A stretch of 64,000 nt of DNA from Thermoplasmatales archaeon BRNA1 (GCA_000350305.1 CP002916.1:434001-498000), one strand, 5' to 3'; shown: positions 43,411 to 52,712, numbered from the stretch's first letter. A program made the numbers and translations. Notes: generated by a model not told the origin, from the sequence alone.

Positions 43411-43628
43411 TCCACCTCCACGATTTCCGCTTCGGACCTGCGGAGCGTGAGTTCGTATCCTCTGACGGTTATCTCGACGGGGTCCCCGAGAGGGGCCACC
43501 TTGCGGACATAGATCTCACATCCTTTTGTGATGCCCATATCCAGAAGATGGCGCCTAACAGGACCCTCGCCGCATATTTTCGAGACTTTGACGGTCTCTC
43601 CTACGTTCGTGTCTTTCAGTGTTTTCAT
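43407..43628 (-). CDS. feoA: FeoA-domain protein
   Basis: A 73-residue SH3-like FeoA protein, which supports FeoB. It shows GETVKVSKICGEGPVRRHLLDMGITKG and VEITVRGYELTLRRSEAEIVEV. ATG 43628 is preceded by the stop of another FeoA gene 4 nt away. It overlaps the feoB start. Confidence 0.9.
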   Translation of the reverse strand: MKTLKDTNVGETVKVSKICGEGPVRRHLLDMGITKGCEIYVRKVAPLGDPVEITVRGYELTLRRSEAEIVEVE

Positions 43629-43632
43629 GTAA

Positions 43633-43887
43633 TCACTCCGGCCTGAAGTAAATCTTCGAGGCCATTCTGCTGTCCACCGCAATCCTCGAACCTCTGACGG
43701 CGAGGATTTTGCTTCCTTTGACATCTGTGACGGCCTGGACCTGGGCGCCGACGGTGAATCCGAGATCTGTCAGGAACTTCCTAGTCCCCGCGTCCCCGGT
43801 GATTCTGACGACGGTTCCGCATTCCCCGGCTTTTGCCAGCGATATCGGGATACCGCGGTCCGCAGATGCTGCAGTAGTAGATTGCAC
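43633..43887 (-). CDS. FeoA-domain protein, first gene of the feo operon
   Basis: An 84-residue FeoA-like protein (GECGTVVRITGDAGTRKFLTDLGFTVG..ILAVRGSRIAVDSRMASKIYF). The start is GTG 43887: a TATA-like TTAAATATT on this strand lies 25 nt upstream, so the message is probably leaderless. A DtxR-like dyad lies between that TATA box and the start. Two feoA genes in front of feoB is a common archaeal layout. Confidence 0.85.
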   Translation of the reverse strand: MQSTTAASADRGIPISLAKAGECGTVVRITGDAGTRKFLTDLGFTVGAQVQAVTDVKGSKILAVRGSRIAVDSRMASKIYFRPE

Positions 43888-43891
43888 ATAA

Positions 43892-43905
43892 TTAGGTAAT
43901 CCTAA
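43892..43905 (-). promoter_or_regulatory. DtxR/IdeR-like iron operator of the feo operon
   Basis: TTAGGTAATCCTAA, a 5-bp inverted repeat resembling half of the DtxR/IdeR consensus (TTAGGTTAGSCTAACCTAA). It lies between the TATA box (about 43908-43916) and the GTG start, where a bound repressor would block transcription. A second related element, TTTAGATATACCTTAA, lies at about 43919-43934. No dtxR gene is in the window. Confidence 0.6.
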
Positions 43906-44112
43906 ATAATATTTAATAGTTTAGATATACCTTAATTTATAAAGATAAATGACAGTGGACCCCGATGAAGAGGTCCGCCCGGTGGCAGAAATCCACTCAT
44001 TCGCTAGCACAGTCTGCGAAGGTTTCAGGACCGATCAGTGACCCTGGCCTGTATTCCGTACGGACGGGATGTCCGAAGAACCATTATATCGCATAATCAG
44101 ATTCCCAGGGAG

Positions 44113-44283
44113 GTGGTAGATCTGCCCGGACCCGAGAAGAAGGAAATCGTCGCTTATACGGAGGAGGAGCTCTACGGCATGCTCCTCATCGAGGACGAGA
44201 CGTTCAAGGACGAGGGGAGAGAAATCTACTTCGAAGAGATAGTACGCAAGATGCGCGAGCATCTCGGCGATGACTCCGACTGA
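44113..44283 (+). CDS. Small acidic hypothetical protein (56 aa)
   Basis: A 56-residue protein: VDLPGPEKKEIVAYTEEELYGMLL followed by a charged helix. I do not recognise it. GTG 44113 is chosen because a TATA element (CATTATATC, 44082-44090) is 27 nt upstream; the in-frame GTG at 44038 would lie before the promoter. It ends in TGA 10 nt before the alcohol dehydrogenase gene and is probably cotranscribed with it. The stretch 43935-44080 has no gene I can support. Confidence 0.6.
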   Translation: MVDLPGPEKKEIVAYTEEELYGMLLIEDETFKDEGREIYFEEIVRKMREHLGDDSD

Positions 44284-44293
44284 TGGTGTCTCT

Positions 44294-45427
44294 ATGGATT
44301 TCGTCTACAACGTCCCTACAAATCTCGTCTTCGGCCGCGGGAAATCCAAGGCCGTCGGGGAATCGGTCGCGAGATTCGGTAAGAGGGCCCTGATAGTGAC
44401 CGGCAAGAGCACGGCATCGACCGGCCTTCTGGAGAGTGCGAAGGGACAGCTCGAGGACGCCCATGTCGAGTTTGCGGTGTACGACGGCGTCTCTCGCAAC
44501 CCAACCACCGATGTCGTTATGAAGGGCGTGGAGGAGGCAAAATACCATGGCGCGGACTGCATCCTAGCCCTCGGAGGAGGGAGTTCCATAGATGCCGCCA
44601 AGGCCATTGCCGCTATGGTCGCCACCGGGGGCAACATCCTCGATTACATGCGCGGCAATCCCGGCGGCGTGGACGTGAAGGCTCTGCCCACGGTCGCAGT
44701 ACCTACGACATGCGGCACCGGATCCGAGGTGAACGGAGTGTCCGTCCTCACCGATCCCGCCACCTGCGACAAGATCGCTATGCGTTACGTTTCGATGGTC
44801 CCGAAGGCATCCATTGTCGACCCCGAGCTCATGGAGACCATGCCCAAGGAGGTCCTTTCCGCCGTGACCTACGATGCCATGTGTCATATCGTCGAGTCGT
44901 ACGTCCATCTGAAGGCAACGCCGCTTTCCGATGCGCTGTGCGAGAAGGCCCTCGACTGCCTATCGAAGAACATCGTCGCGGTCAACGACGACATACACGA
45001 TGCGGAGGCGCTCGACCAGGTGTGTTTCGCATCGACCATCGCAGGGCTCACCATATTCTCCAACGGCACGATATCGCCGCATGCTCTGGAACACCCTCTC
45101 AGCGGTATGAAGAACATCGTCCACGGAAGGGGACTCGCAGCAGTCGCCCCCGCATGTTTCATGAAATGTGCCAGAGGCAGTCCTTTCAAGTTCGCGAGGG
45201 TCTCCCATGCCCTCGGTGGGAAGGATGAGCACGACGTCGATGACATGATGAGGGAGCTAGCCGTGAACATCGGCACCTTCACCACCCTCTCCATCGAGGG
45301 ATTCAGCAAGTCCGACATCCCGGAACTCACCGCCAATGTCATGAGGACGGGCGGGAGCAAGCTGACCTACAACCCCGTGAAGCTCACCGAGAAGGACATC
45401 ACGGAGATCTACGAAGAATGCATATGA
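44294..45427 (+). CDS. Iron-containing alcohol dehydrogenase
   Basis: A 377-residue group III Fe-dependent alcohol dehydrogenase. Features: PTNLVFGRGK at the start, ALIVTGKSTAS, ILALGGGSSIDAAKAIA (NAD(P)-binding), VPTTCGTGSEV, and the metal-ligand region AVTYDAMCHIVESYV plus a C-terminal HALEHPLSG with His ligands. The substrate is unknown. ATG 44294 fits the family start better than 44270. It follows a small acidic protein gene. Confidence 0.85.
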   Translation: MDFVYNVPTNLVFGRGKSKAVGESVARFGKRALIVTGKSTASTGLLESAKGQLEDAHVEFAVYDGVSRNPTTDVVMKGVEEAKYHGADCILALGGGSSIDAAKAIAAMVATGGNILDYMRGNPGGVDVKALPTVAVPTTCGTGSEVNGVSVLTDPATCDKIAMRYVSMVPKASIVDPELMETMPKEVLSAVTYDAMCHIVESYVHLKATPLSDALCEKALDCLSKNIVAVNDDIHDAEALDQVCFASTIAGLTIFSNGTISPHALEHPLSGMKNIVHGRGLAAVAPACFMKCARGSPFKFARVSHALGGKDEHDVDDMMRELAVNIGTFTTLSIEGFSKSDIPELTANVMRTGGSKLTYNPVKLTEKDITEIYEECI

Positions 45428-45445
45428 GGCCGGATCGCTCCGGCC
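45428..45445. terminator. Hairpin between convergent alcohol dehydrogenase and PHP genes
   Basis: GGCCGGA-TCGC-TCCGGCC, starting immediately after the TGA of the dehydrogenase. Confidence 0.5.
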
Positions 45446-45451
45446 CCGCAA

Positions 45452-46099
45452 TCAGAGGTTTTTGGTAAGTTCGAAGGGGGTTACCTGAATAGCCCTGTTG
45501 GCCTCCTCCTTGGTGAGGCCGGCCCCGAGCGCCACGGTATATGCCGCCTTCTCGTCCATGAGGTTCTCGGGGGCGTGGGTATCAGAGTCCACCACCATCA
45601 TGGCACCAACCTGGCGTGCCATGTTGCAGACGTGTCCGTTGGTGATGTTGTGTCCCGCCCTCCCGGTGATCTCCAGGGCGACGCCGTTGTCCTTTGCCAG
45701 CTGGGCCTCCTCCAAGGTGATGAACCCGGGGTGTGCCAGGATGTCGATGTCGGGGTTCTCGACGGATGCCCTGTTGGTCCCCTTCATGACGGGTTCGGTG
45801 ACGGTCTCGCCGTGGACGACGACCCACTTGGCCCCGTACTGCCTTGCCTGTTTGGCGACCTGCGCGATGAGTCTCGGGGGGACGTGTGTGATCTCCACGC
45901 CGGGGATCACGCGGATGTAGTCCTCTCTCAGCTCGCAGGCCTTCACCACGTTCCTGACGACGAATTCGACGTTGGTCATGTCCACGTGGTCGGTGATCGC
46001 GATGAGGTCGTGGCCGCAGTCCATGGCCCTCCTTACGAGTTCGGCGGGGATGAGCTCCCCGTCGCTAAATATCGAGTGTGTGTGAAGATCTGCCCTCAT
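45452..46099 (-). CDS. PHP-family phosphoesterase, candidate histidinol-phosphatase
   Basis: A 215-residue PHP-domain protein. Metal ligands are visible: [12 protein letters not shown] (residues 4-15), AITDHVD near 36, PGVEIT near 67, VVVHGE near 93, AHPGF near 124 and DSDTHAP near 175. The ATG overlaps the hisIE stop by ATGA, so it is the last gene of the hisB-hisF-hisIE block. PHP proteins act as histidinol-phosphatase in many bacteria, and no other such enzyme is seen in this his region. That role is inference from family and position. Confidence 0.75.
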   Translation of the reverse strand: MRADLHTHSIFSDGELIPAELVRRAMDCGHDLIAITDHVDMTNVEFVVRNVVKACELREDYIRVIPGVEITHVPPRLIAQVAKQARQYGAKWVVVHGETVTEPVMKGTNRASVENPDIDILAHPGFITLEEAQLAKDNGVALEITGRAGHNITNGHVCNMARQVGAMMVVDSDTHAPENLMDEKAAYTVALGAGLTKEEANRAIQVTPFELTKNL

Positions 46100-46707
46100 T
46101 GGTGTCTCTCCCAGAGTTCGGCGTAGACCTTCTCGAGGTCCAGCCCTTCCTTGACAATCAAGACGAGGGTGTGGTAGAGCAGGTCCGCGACCTCTCCCGC
46201 CAGCTCCTCGTTGTCGTGGTCCTTGCATGCGAGTATGACCTCGGCAGCCTCCTCGACGACCTTCTTGCACATCTTGGTCTCGTTGCCGAGGAGCTTGCAG
46301 GTGTAGCTCTCGTCGCAGGGGTTCTCCTTCCTGTCCTTGATGGTGCGGACCAGGTCGGGGACGATGGCGGCGGTCTCGGTGAGGTCGCCGTAGACCAGTT
46401 TGCTGAAGCACGAGGGGGTGCCGGTGTGGCAGGCGACCCCGGTCTGCTCCACCCTCACCAGGAGGGTGTCGTCGTCGCAGTCGGCCTGTATGGACTTGAT
46501 CTTCTGCACGTGGCCGGACTCCTCCCCTTTCTTCCACAGCTTCTGCCTGCTGCGGCTCCAGAAGCAGGTGTATCCGGTCTCGTACATCCGGCGGACGGCC
46601 TCCTCGTTGGAGTATGCCATCATAAGCACCTCGTTGGTGCGGCAGTCCTGGACGATCACGGGGATGAGCCCCTTGTCGTCGTATTTGAGCGCTGGAATGT
46701 CTGTCAT
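46096..46707 (-). CDS. hisIE: Bifunctional phosphoribosyl-AMP cyclohydrolase/phosphoribosyl-ATP pyrophosphatase
   Basis: Steps 2 and 3 of histidine synthesis in one 203-residue protein. The HisI part (about 1-110) has [37 protein letters not shown] and [21 protein letters not shown] with the metal-binding Cys/His. The HisE part (about 115-203) has [18 protein letters not shown] and [13 protein letters not shown]. It overlaps hisF and the PHP gene by 4 nt each. Confidence 0.94.
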   Translation of the reverse strand: MTDIPALKYDDKGLIPVIVQDCRTNEVLMMAYSNEEAVRRMYETGYTCFWSRSRQKLWKKGEESGHVQKIKSIQADCDDDTLLVRVEQTGVACHTGTPSCFSKLVYGDLTETAAIVPDLVRTIKDRKENPCDESYTCKLLGNETKMCKKVVEEAAEVILACKDHDNEELAGEVADLLYHTLVLIVKEGLDLEKVYAELWERHQ

Positions 46708-47462
46708 CTTGTCTCGATCCCCTTGTCGCGGAGATATTCGTGCACCTGGTCGGGGGTGCACTCGTTGTAGTGGAATATGCTCGCTGCCAGTGCTGCGGAG
46801 CAGTCGGTCTGGGCGAAGACCTCGTAGATGTCCTCCATCTTTCCGCATCCGCCGGATGCGATGACGGGGATGTTGGTCTGCTCGACGACCGCCCTGGTGA
46901 GCGGGATGTCGTATCCGTTCTTGGTCCCGTCTGCGTCGATGGAGGTCAGCAGGATCTCGCCGGCCCCCCTGTCTTCGGCCTCGCCGGCCCACTCGAGGGC
47001 GTCGATGCCGGTGGGTTCGGAGCCTCCCTTCACGTAGACCTCCCATTTGTCGTCGCCGACCCTCTTGGCGTCGATGGCGACGACCACGCACTGCCTGCCG
47101 AACCTCTCTGAGGACTCGGAGATCACCTCGGGGTGTGCGACGGCGGCGGAGTTGATGGAGACTTTGTCGGCCCCGGCGAGGAGGGCCTGGTGGACGTCCT
47201 CGGCGGTGCGGATGCCTCCTCCCACGGTCAGGGGGACGAAGACCTTCTCGGCGGTCTCCCTGACGAGGTCGAGGGTGGTTCCCCTGGATTCCTTGGAGGC
47301 TGCGATGTCGAGGAAGGTGATCTCGTCGGCCCCCTGGTCGGAGTATCTCTTGGCGAGGTCCGGTGGATACCCCACGTCCCTCAGGTTCACGAACTCGGTG
47401 CCCTTGACGACCTTCCCGTTCTTGACGTCGAGGCAGGGGATGACCCTCTTGGTGAGGCTCAT
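46704..47462 (-). CDS. hisF: Imidazole glycerol phosphate synthase subunit HisF
   Basis: The cyclase subunit, making imidazole glycerol phosphate and AICAR with ammonia from HisH. The 252-residue barrel starts [16 protein letters not shown] with the catalytic Asp and has [29 protein letters not shown], a [14 protein letters not shown] segment with the second catalytic Asp, and VIASGGCG. It overlaps hisB and hisIE. The glutaminase partner HisH is in the other his block (52116). Confidence 0.95.
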   Translation of the reverse strand: MSLTKRVIPCLDVKNGKVVKGTEFVNLRDVGYPPDLAKRYSDQGADEITFLDIAASKESRGTTLDLVRETAEKVFVPLTVGGGIRTAEDVHQALLAGADKVSINSAAVAHPEVISESSERFGRQCVVVAIDAKRVGDDKWEVYVKGGSEPTGIDALEWAGEAEDRGAGEILLTSIDADGTKNGYDIPLTRAVVEQTNIPVIASGGCGKMEDIYEVFAQTDCSAALAASIFHYNECTPDQVHEYLRDKGIETR

Positions 47463-48007
47463 GCTTCCTTCACCGCATCCTTGGTGCTCAGCAGGGACTT
47501 CCTGGGGCGGGTGGCCTGCAGGAGGCACTTGCCGAGGGCCTTGAAGCTGGCCTCGATGATGTGGTGGTCGTCGAAACCGCGGATCTCGGCAACGTGGAGG
47601 GTGATCCCGGCGGACATCGCGAAGCTGCGGAAGAAGTGCTCGTACAGCGGGTCGGGGCAGTCCGCGTCGCAGTAGGGCCTGTCGACGAGGTCGACCGCCA
47701 CCATTACGAGGGCGTCGTCCATGGGGAGGACGCAGGAAGCGGTGCGCTCCACAGGTCCTTCCCCGACGGCCTTCTTGAAAGCGTCCCCGAGGGTGATGGC
47801 GACATCCTCGATGATGTGGTGGTCGTTGTCACCGCACGCCTTCATCTTGAGGTCGAACCCCGCATAGCGTGCGAGGCTCTCGACCATGTGCTTCAGGAAC
47901 TGGATGTCGCACTCCACGTCGAACCTGCCGGAACCGTCGATGTCGAGATCGACGGAGACCTTGGTCTCGCGGGTGCTGCGCTCGAGTTTTGCTTTTCTCG
48001 CTGTCAT
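47459..48007 (-). CDS. hisB: Imidazoleglycerol-phosphate dehydratase
   Basis: Step 7 of the histidine pathway. The 182-residue Mn enzyme has [35 protein letters not shown] with its HHxxED motif and a second [19 protein letters not shown] 48007 is preferred over ATG 48034, because an ATATAATA element on this strand is centred near 48040, so a transcript would start close to 48013. It heads the block hisB-hisF-hisIE-PHP. Confidence 0.93.
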   Translation of the reverse strand: MTARKAKLERSTRETKVSVDLDIDGSGRFDVECDIQFLKHMVESLARYAGFDLKMKACGDNDHHIIEDVAITLGDAFKKAVGEGPVERTASCVLPMDDALVMVAVDLVDRPYCDADCPDPLYEHFFRSFAMSAGITLHVAEIRGFDDHHIIEASFKALGKCLLQATRPRKSLLSTKDAVKEA

Positions 48008-48097
48008 GTTACTGTGCACCCGTACGCGTTCCATTATTATATGGTTTCACACGCGCGGACGCGGAAAAGCGGAGTCGCGGAAAAAACGAGGTCTGGC

Positions 48098-48595
48098 TCA
48101 TCTTATGATGACGCTGGCCACGCCGGGGCTTCCGCGGATCTCGGTCATGACGTACCCGGGGATGTCACCGTCGACGGTGATGATGAGGTGGGAGACCTCG
48201 TTCTCCTCGCCGGTGACGACCGCCTGGCGGATGTTGATCCCGGCTCTGGACAGGACGTTCATGATGCCTGCCATCACGCCGGGCCTGCGGGCATCGTCTG
48301 GCACAACCTCTATGGCGGAGCATCCGAGGAGGGATGCGGCATCTGCGAGTACGACCATGGAGTCGAGTTTCGAAAAAAGCGCGGAGAGCACCGGATCGGT
48401 GGAGATATCCTCTATGGTGGAGCGGACCACCCTCCTGTCCACGTTAGCGGCGCGGGCGATGGAGGAATCGGACTGTTTGACGTCCCCGATGTAGGCATCG
48501 TCGTTCTTGACGGATATGCCGTGTTTCAGCATGAGCTCCGCGACGGCGAGTCTCGAGGGATAGTGTTCGAAGTGTTTGCTTACCGCATCCATCAT
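48098..48595 (-). CDS. ACT-domain regulator of amino acid metabolism (COG2150-like)
   Basis: A 165-residue protein. The first 75 residues look like a winged-helix DNA-binding part (YPSRLAVAELMLKHGISVKND..SIARAANVDRRVVRSTIEDI). The C-terminal ACT domain has RPGVMAGIMNVLSRAGINIRQAVVTGE. COG2150 proteins are predicted regulators of amino acid genes. It sits between the two his blocks and is divergent from chorismate mutase, so it may sense histidine or an aromatic amino acid. The ATG 48592/48595 pair lies about 25 nt from a TTTTTATGG box. Confidence 0.8.
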   Translation of the reverse strand: MMDAVSKHFEHYPSRLAVAELMLKHGISVKNDDAYIGDVKQSDSSIARAANVDRRVVRSTIEDISTDPVLSALFSKLDSMVVLADAASLLGCSAIEVVPDDARRPGVMAGIMNVLSRAGINIRQAVVTGEENEVSHLIITVDGDIPGYVMTEIRGSPGVASVIIR

Positions 48596-48697
48596 GACAA
48601 AAATCGGAAATACCATAAAAATAGGTTTCGCTGAATGTACGCAAATATGCATTCGGCCCGCGATATTATTTTTTATAAGCAGGGCATGAACGGGGGC

Positions 48698-48988
48698 ATG
48701 CAACAGCCTGTTTCCACGGCGGAACTTAGGGACGAGATCGCGGACATCGACAGTCAGATTATCGACCTCATCGCTACCCGCGTCGACATCACGGATGAGC
48801 TCGCGAAGGCCAAGAGACGTTCTGGACAGGACTATTGGGACTCTGCCACCGAGGCACACATCATCGAGAGATACTGCGAACTGTGCCAGGAGGTCAGTCT
48901 TTCCAAGGACGACGCCGAGAAGATCGCAAAGCTCATCCTTGCGATCTCCAGGGAGAGGCAGAAGAAGATCTACGACAGCACCGACTGA
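48698..48988 (+). CDS. Chorismate mutase (AroQ type)
   Basis: Converts chorismate to prephenate. The 96-residue helical protein has ELRDEIADIDSQIIDLIATRVD, which contains the conserved Arg and is typical of monofunctional AroQ, then AKAKRRSG and ISRERQKKIY. The TATA element (TTTTTTATAAGC, 48669-48680) lies 23-27 nt before ATG 48698, so 48698 is the likely leaderless start; ATG 48686 and earlier ones are too near the box. It is followed 28 nt later by asd. Confidence 0.85.
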   Translation: MQQPVSTAELRDEIADIDSQIIDLIATRVDITDELAKAKRRSGQDYWDSATEAHIIERYCELCQEVSLSKDDAEKIAKLILAISRERQKKIYDSTD

Positions 48989-49016
48989 TGAGCTGCCTGA
49001 TTCGGGAGAAATTACA

Positions 49017-50081
49017 ATGAGCGGAAAGGTCAAGGTCGCCGTTCTCGGCGCCACCGGTATGATTGGTCAGAGATTTGTCCAGATGCTTGAGGACCACCCC
49101 TACTTCGAGGTCGAGGGACTCTACGCATCCGAGAGGTCCGACGGGAAGAGGTTCGGGGACACCCTCAAGGTCCGCGACTACAACTACAAGCAGGAGACCC
49201 TGGACACCAAGATCTCCAAGATGGATCTGGACCACATCGCCAAGAACTGCCGCATCGCATTCTCCGGGATCCCCAGCGATCTCGCGGGAGAGACCGAGAC
49301 CGAGCTCGCGAAGAAGGGTGTCGCGGTGTTCACCAACGCCGGCGCCCACAGGATGGACAGGCACGTCCCGATCATCGTCCCCGAGGTCAACGTCGACCAG
49401 TTCGAGTCCGTCAAGGACCAGGAGACCTACAAGGACGGCGGATTCATCGTCACCAACGCCAACTGTTCATCCACCGGAATCGTCGTGCCCCTCAAGGCGC
49501 TCGACGATGCGTACGGGCTCGAGGAAGTCTTCGTCTCCACCTACCAGGCGATCTCCGGAGCCGGATACCCCGGAGTCCCGTCCCTCGACATCGTCGGCAA
49601 CGTCATCCCCTTCATCAGCCACGAGGAGGAGAAGATGGAGACCGAGCTCGCCAAGATGATCGGCACCTATGCGGACGGGGAGTTCAGGTTCGCCGACTTC
49701 AAGGTCATGGCCAACTGTGCCAGGGTCCCCGTCATCGACGGTCACACCGAGTCCCTCGTCATCCGCCTGAAGAAGAACCCCTCCGTCGAGGAGATTGCCA
49801 AGACCCTCGCCGATTTCAGGGGAGAGGCCCAGAAGCTCGGGCTGCCGTCCGCGCCCGAGGCACCCATCATCGTCCGCCCGGAGCCCAACCGCCCCCAGCC
49901 GATCTTCGACGTCTTCGCGGGATCCCCCGAGAGGGCACGCGGAATGGCATCCACCGTCGGAAGGATCAGGCAGGGCAACGGCTACTACAAGATGTGGGTC
50001 GTCTCCCACAACACCCTGAGGGGAGGCGCGGGAGGATCCATCCTCAACGCCGAGTACGCCTACAGGAAGAACCTTCTGTGA
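49017..50081 (+). CDS. asd: Aspartate-semialdehyde dehydrogenase
   Basis: Reduces aspartyl phosphate to aspartate semialdehyde. The 354-residue protein of the archaeal/fungal type has VAVLGATGMIGQRFVQML, VTNANCSSTGIVVPLKAL with the catalytic Cys, ISGAGYPGVPS, and NCARVPVIDGHTESLVI with the catalytic His. Aspartate semialdehyde is also the substrate of ADH synthase at the end of this window, linking it to aromatic synthesis. It follows chorismate mutase with a 28-nt gap containing GGGAG. A strong terminator follows. Confidence 0.94.
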   Translation: MSGKVKVAVLGATGMIGQRFVQMLEDHPYFEVEGLYASERSDGKRFGDTLKVRDYNYKQETLDTKISKMDLDHIAKNCRIAFSGIPSDLAGETETELAKKGVAVFTNAGAHRMDRHVPIIVPEVNVDQFESVKDQETYKDGGFIVTNANCSSTGIVVPLKALDDAYGLEEVFVSTYQAISGAGYPGVPSLDIVGNVIPFISHEEEKMETELAKMIGTYADGEFRFADFKVMANCARVPVIDGHTESLVIRLKKNPSVEEIAKTLADFRGEAQKLGLPSAPEAPIIVRPEPNRPQPIFDVFAGSPERARGMASTVGRIRQGNGYYKMWVVSHNTLRGGAGGSILNAEYAYRKNLL

Positions 50082-50090
50082 AACTTCACA

Positions 50091-50122
50091 GAGGGAGGTT
50101 AACACCTCCCTCTCCGCTTTTT
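50091..50122 (+). terminator. Terminator after asd
   Basis: GAGGGAGGT-TAAC-ACCTCCCTC followed by TTTTT. Confidence 0.8.
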
Positions 50123-50179
50123 CCCGCGATATTTATTAATCAGACGCGTACGTACGGTCGTCCAGAAAGAGGCTATCAG

Positions 50180-51049
50180 ATGACCGTCAAAATGGCTGTA
50201 CCCAACAAAGGCAGGCTCAACGAGAGGGCCATCGAGCTGATCACCAAGGCGGGGATCCAGCTCGGTGACGACTGGGGGAGGAAGCTCAACATCCATGTCC
50301 CCGACCTCGACCTCGAGGTGTTCTTCATCAGGGCACAGGACATCCCCGTGTTCATCGACTCCGGCGCAGTGGATTTCGGAATCACCGGCCAGGACGTCGA
50401 GGCGGAGGCGGGCAAGAAGCTCACCGACATCCTCGACCTGAACTTCGGACAGTGCAGGCTAGCCATCGCCGCCCCCGACGACTCCGAGATCGCGAAGACC
50501 GGGAAGATGAAGGACGGCATCCGCGTCGCCACCTCCTTCCCCAAGCTCACGAAGAAGTTCTTCGACGCCAAGGGGATCAAGGCCGACATCGTGTTCGTCC
50601 AGGGAGCCGCCGAGATCATGCCTCTCCTCGGGGTCTCCGACTGCATCGCGGACCTGGTGGCCACCGGAGGCACCCTCCGCATGAACCACCTCGTCGAGGT
50701 GGTGACCATCATCGAGTCGCAGGCATCCGTGTTCACCTCCAAGGCGGCCATGAAGGACGCCGAGAAGAAGAGGAGGATCACCGAGATCGTCGACGCCATC
50801 CGTTCAGTCCTGGACGCCGAGGGCAAGAAGTACCTCATGGCCGACGTTCCCAAGAAGAGGCTCAAGGAGGTCGAGAGGATCGTCCCCGGAATCGGAGGGC
50901 CCACCGTCATCGACCTCGCGGGCAACGACGACTGCGTTGCCATCCAGGTGGTCATCGCCGCGGAGGACTCCTACCGTATCGTCGCCGAGCTGAAGAAGAT
51001 CGGCGCCAAGGGCATCCTCACCATCCCCATCGAGAGACTTGTGGAGTGA
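50180..51049 (+). CDS. hisG: ATP phosphoribosyltransferase (long form)
   Basis: Step 1 of histidine synthesis and feedback control point. The 289-residue protein is the long HisG form: AVPNKGRLNERAIELI, IPVFIDSGAVDFGITGQDV, RVATSFPKLTKKFF, VQGAAEIMPLLGVSD, and a C-terminal regulatory domain that binds histidine (after about residue 220). A TATA element (ATATTTATTAATC, about 50128-50140) and an AGAGG ribosome binding site precede the ATG. It heads hisG-hisC-hisH-hisA. Confidence 0.95.
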   Translation: MTVKMAVPNKGRLNERAIELITKAGIQLGDDWGRKLNIHVPDLDLEVFFIRAQDIPVFIDSGAVDFGITGQDVEAEAGKKLTDILDLNFGQCRLAIAAPDDSEIAKTGKMKDGIRVATSFPKLTKKFFDAKGIKADIVFVQGAAEIMPLLGVSDCIADLVATGGTLRMNHLVEVVTIIESQASVFTSKAAMKDAEKKRRITEIVDAIRSVLDAEGKKYLMADVPKKRLKEVERIVPGIGGPTVIDLAGNDDCVAIQVVIAAEDSYRIVAELKKIGAKGILTIPIERLVE

Positions 51050-51054
51050 GCGGG

Positions 51055-52119
51055 ATGGACAGAAGCTGGATGAAGGCTAGCGTGCGCGATTTCACCACCT
51101 ACTACAATCCCGACGTCGGCGACGCCATCCGCATGGACACCAACGTGAACGTCCTGGGATCCAATCCCGCCGCCGTGGAGTACCTGAGGCATCTGGACAT
51201 CGACACCAACAGCTACCCCAACACATACTCCGACGGACTCAGGGACGTCCTTGCGGAGTTCTACGGGATCTCCAGGGACAACCTGGTCGCCGGCAACGGC
51301 AGCGACGAGATGCTCAACACCGTCTACACGACCTTCGTAACCCCCGGTAAGACCGTGTGCACCCAGCCGTGCCCCTCCTATTCCCTCTACTCCTACTTCG
51401 CCGACCTCTCCTCCGGGGCGGTTAGGGAGGTGGATCTCACCGATGACTTCCAGCTGGATGTTGACGCGATGATAGGCAAGGGCGAGGAGAACAGGGGCAT
51501 TATCATCATGCCCTCCCCCAACAACCCCACCGGGAACTGCTTCAGGAAGAAGGACCTGGAGGAGATACTCGCCAAGCACGAGGGGATCGTCATCCTCGAC
51601 GAGGCATATTCTGAGTACGCCAGGTTCACCATGATCGACAAGGTCGACGAGTTCGAGAACCTCATAGTCTGCAAGACCTTCTCCAAGGCATACGCCATGG
51701 CCGCCTTCAGGATCGGATACATGGCCTCCAACCTCAAGGTCGCGGACATGCTCAACTCAGTCAAGGTCCCGTACTCTCTCAACAAGATCAGCGAGGGCGC
51801 CGCCATCGCAGCGGTGAAGGACCAGGACTTCGTCGAGAGGAGCGTCAGGCTCGTGGAGGAGCAGAGGCCCAAGCTCGCCGCAAAGCTCAGGCAGCTCGGT
51901 TTCGAACCGTATCCCTCGGATTCCAACTTCATCCTCGCCAAGTCCCCCATCGACCACGCCAAGCTGGTCCAGGGGCTGAAGGACAGGGGAATCCTCATCC
52001 GCGACTTCGGAAGCAAGAGGAGGACGGAGAACTGCGTCCGCCCCACTGTCGGGACGGAGGAGCTCAACAAACGCATGACCGACGCCATCGAAGAGGTCCT
52101 CGCGGAGGAAAAACAATGA
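51055..52119 (+). CDS. hisC: Histidinol-phosphate aminotransferase
   Basis: Transfers an amino group from glutamate to imidazole acetol phosphate. The 354-residue PLP enzyme has NSYPNTYSDGLRDVLAEFYG, NLVAGNGSDEML, MPSPNNPTGNCF, VILDEAYSEY and CKTFSKAYAMAAFRIGY with the PLP Lys. It starts 5 nt after hisG and overlaps hisH by ATGA. Confidence 0.94.
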   Translation: MDRSWMKASVRDFTTYYNPDVGDAIRMDTNVNVLGSNPAAVEYLRHLDIDTNSYPNTYSDGLRDVLAEFYGISRDNLVAGNGSDEMLNTVYTTFVTPGKTVCTQPCPSYSLYSYFADLSSGAVREVDLTDDFQLDVDAMIGKGEENRGIIIMPSPNNPTGNCFRKKDLEEILAKHEGIVILDEAYSEYARFTMIDKVDEFENLIVCKTFSKAYAMAAFRIGYMASNLKVADMLNSVKVPYSLNKISEGAAIAAVKDQDFVERSVRLVEEQRPKLAAKLRQLGFEPYPSDSNFILAKSPIDHAKLVQGLKDRGILIRDFGSKRRTENCVRPTVGTEELNKRMTDAIEEVLAEEKQ

Positions 52120-52712
52120 AGATCACTCTCGCAGATTACGGAGTTGGCAACATCCACTCGATCACCAAGGCCCTGGAGATGGCCGGGTTCCAGGTGGATA
52201 CCGTCACCGACATGTCCAAACTCCTGGACGCCAAGTGTATAATGTTCCCAGGCGTGGGGGCGTTCGACTCCACCATGGAGAGACTTCTCCCGGTCCGCGA
52301 ACAGGTCAGGGAGAGGCTCGAGGCAGGGGTGCCGACGCTCAGTATCTGCATCGGCGCGCAGATCATGTTCTCCGCATCCGACGAGGGCAAGGGCCCCGGC
52401 ATCGGGGTGTATGAGGGACGCGTCCGCAAGCTCGGTTCCAAGACCGTACCCCACATGGGATGGAACACCCTGAACACCGAGGACCCCATCCTCGAGGACA
52501 TCGGGAGCCGCCACTTCTACTTCGCCCACTCGTACTACTGCGATGCAGTGCCAGATATCGTAAAAGGCACCACCGAGTACGAGGGATTCATCTTCCCCAC
52601 CCTCATGAGGAAGTACAACATCGTCTCCACACAGTTCCACCCTGAGAAGAGCTCCGTATCCGGTCAGAAGTTCCTGAAGAACTTCTACGCCTATGCGGAG
52701 GAGAACGCATGA
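52116..52712 (+). CDS. hisH: Imidazole glycerol phosphate synthase subunit HisH
   Basis: The glutaminase partner of HisF. The 198-residue class I amidotransferase has DYGVGNIHSITKALE, FPGVGAFDS, a PTLSICIGAQIMF with the nucleophile Cys, and a C-terminal TQFHPEKS with His and Glu of the triad. The usual CxGxQ motif is present as CIGAQ. It overlaps hisC and hisA. Confidence 0.95.
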   Translation: MKITLADYGVGNIHSITKALEMAGFQVDTVTDMSKLLDAKCIMFPGVGAFDSTMERLLPVREQVRERLEAGVPTLSICIGAQIMFSASDEGKGPGIGVYEGRVRKLGSKTVPHMGWNTLNTEDPILEDIGSRHFYFAHSYYCDAVPDIVKGTTEYEGFIFPTLMRKYNIVSTQFHPEKSSVSGQKFLKNFYAYAEENA

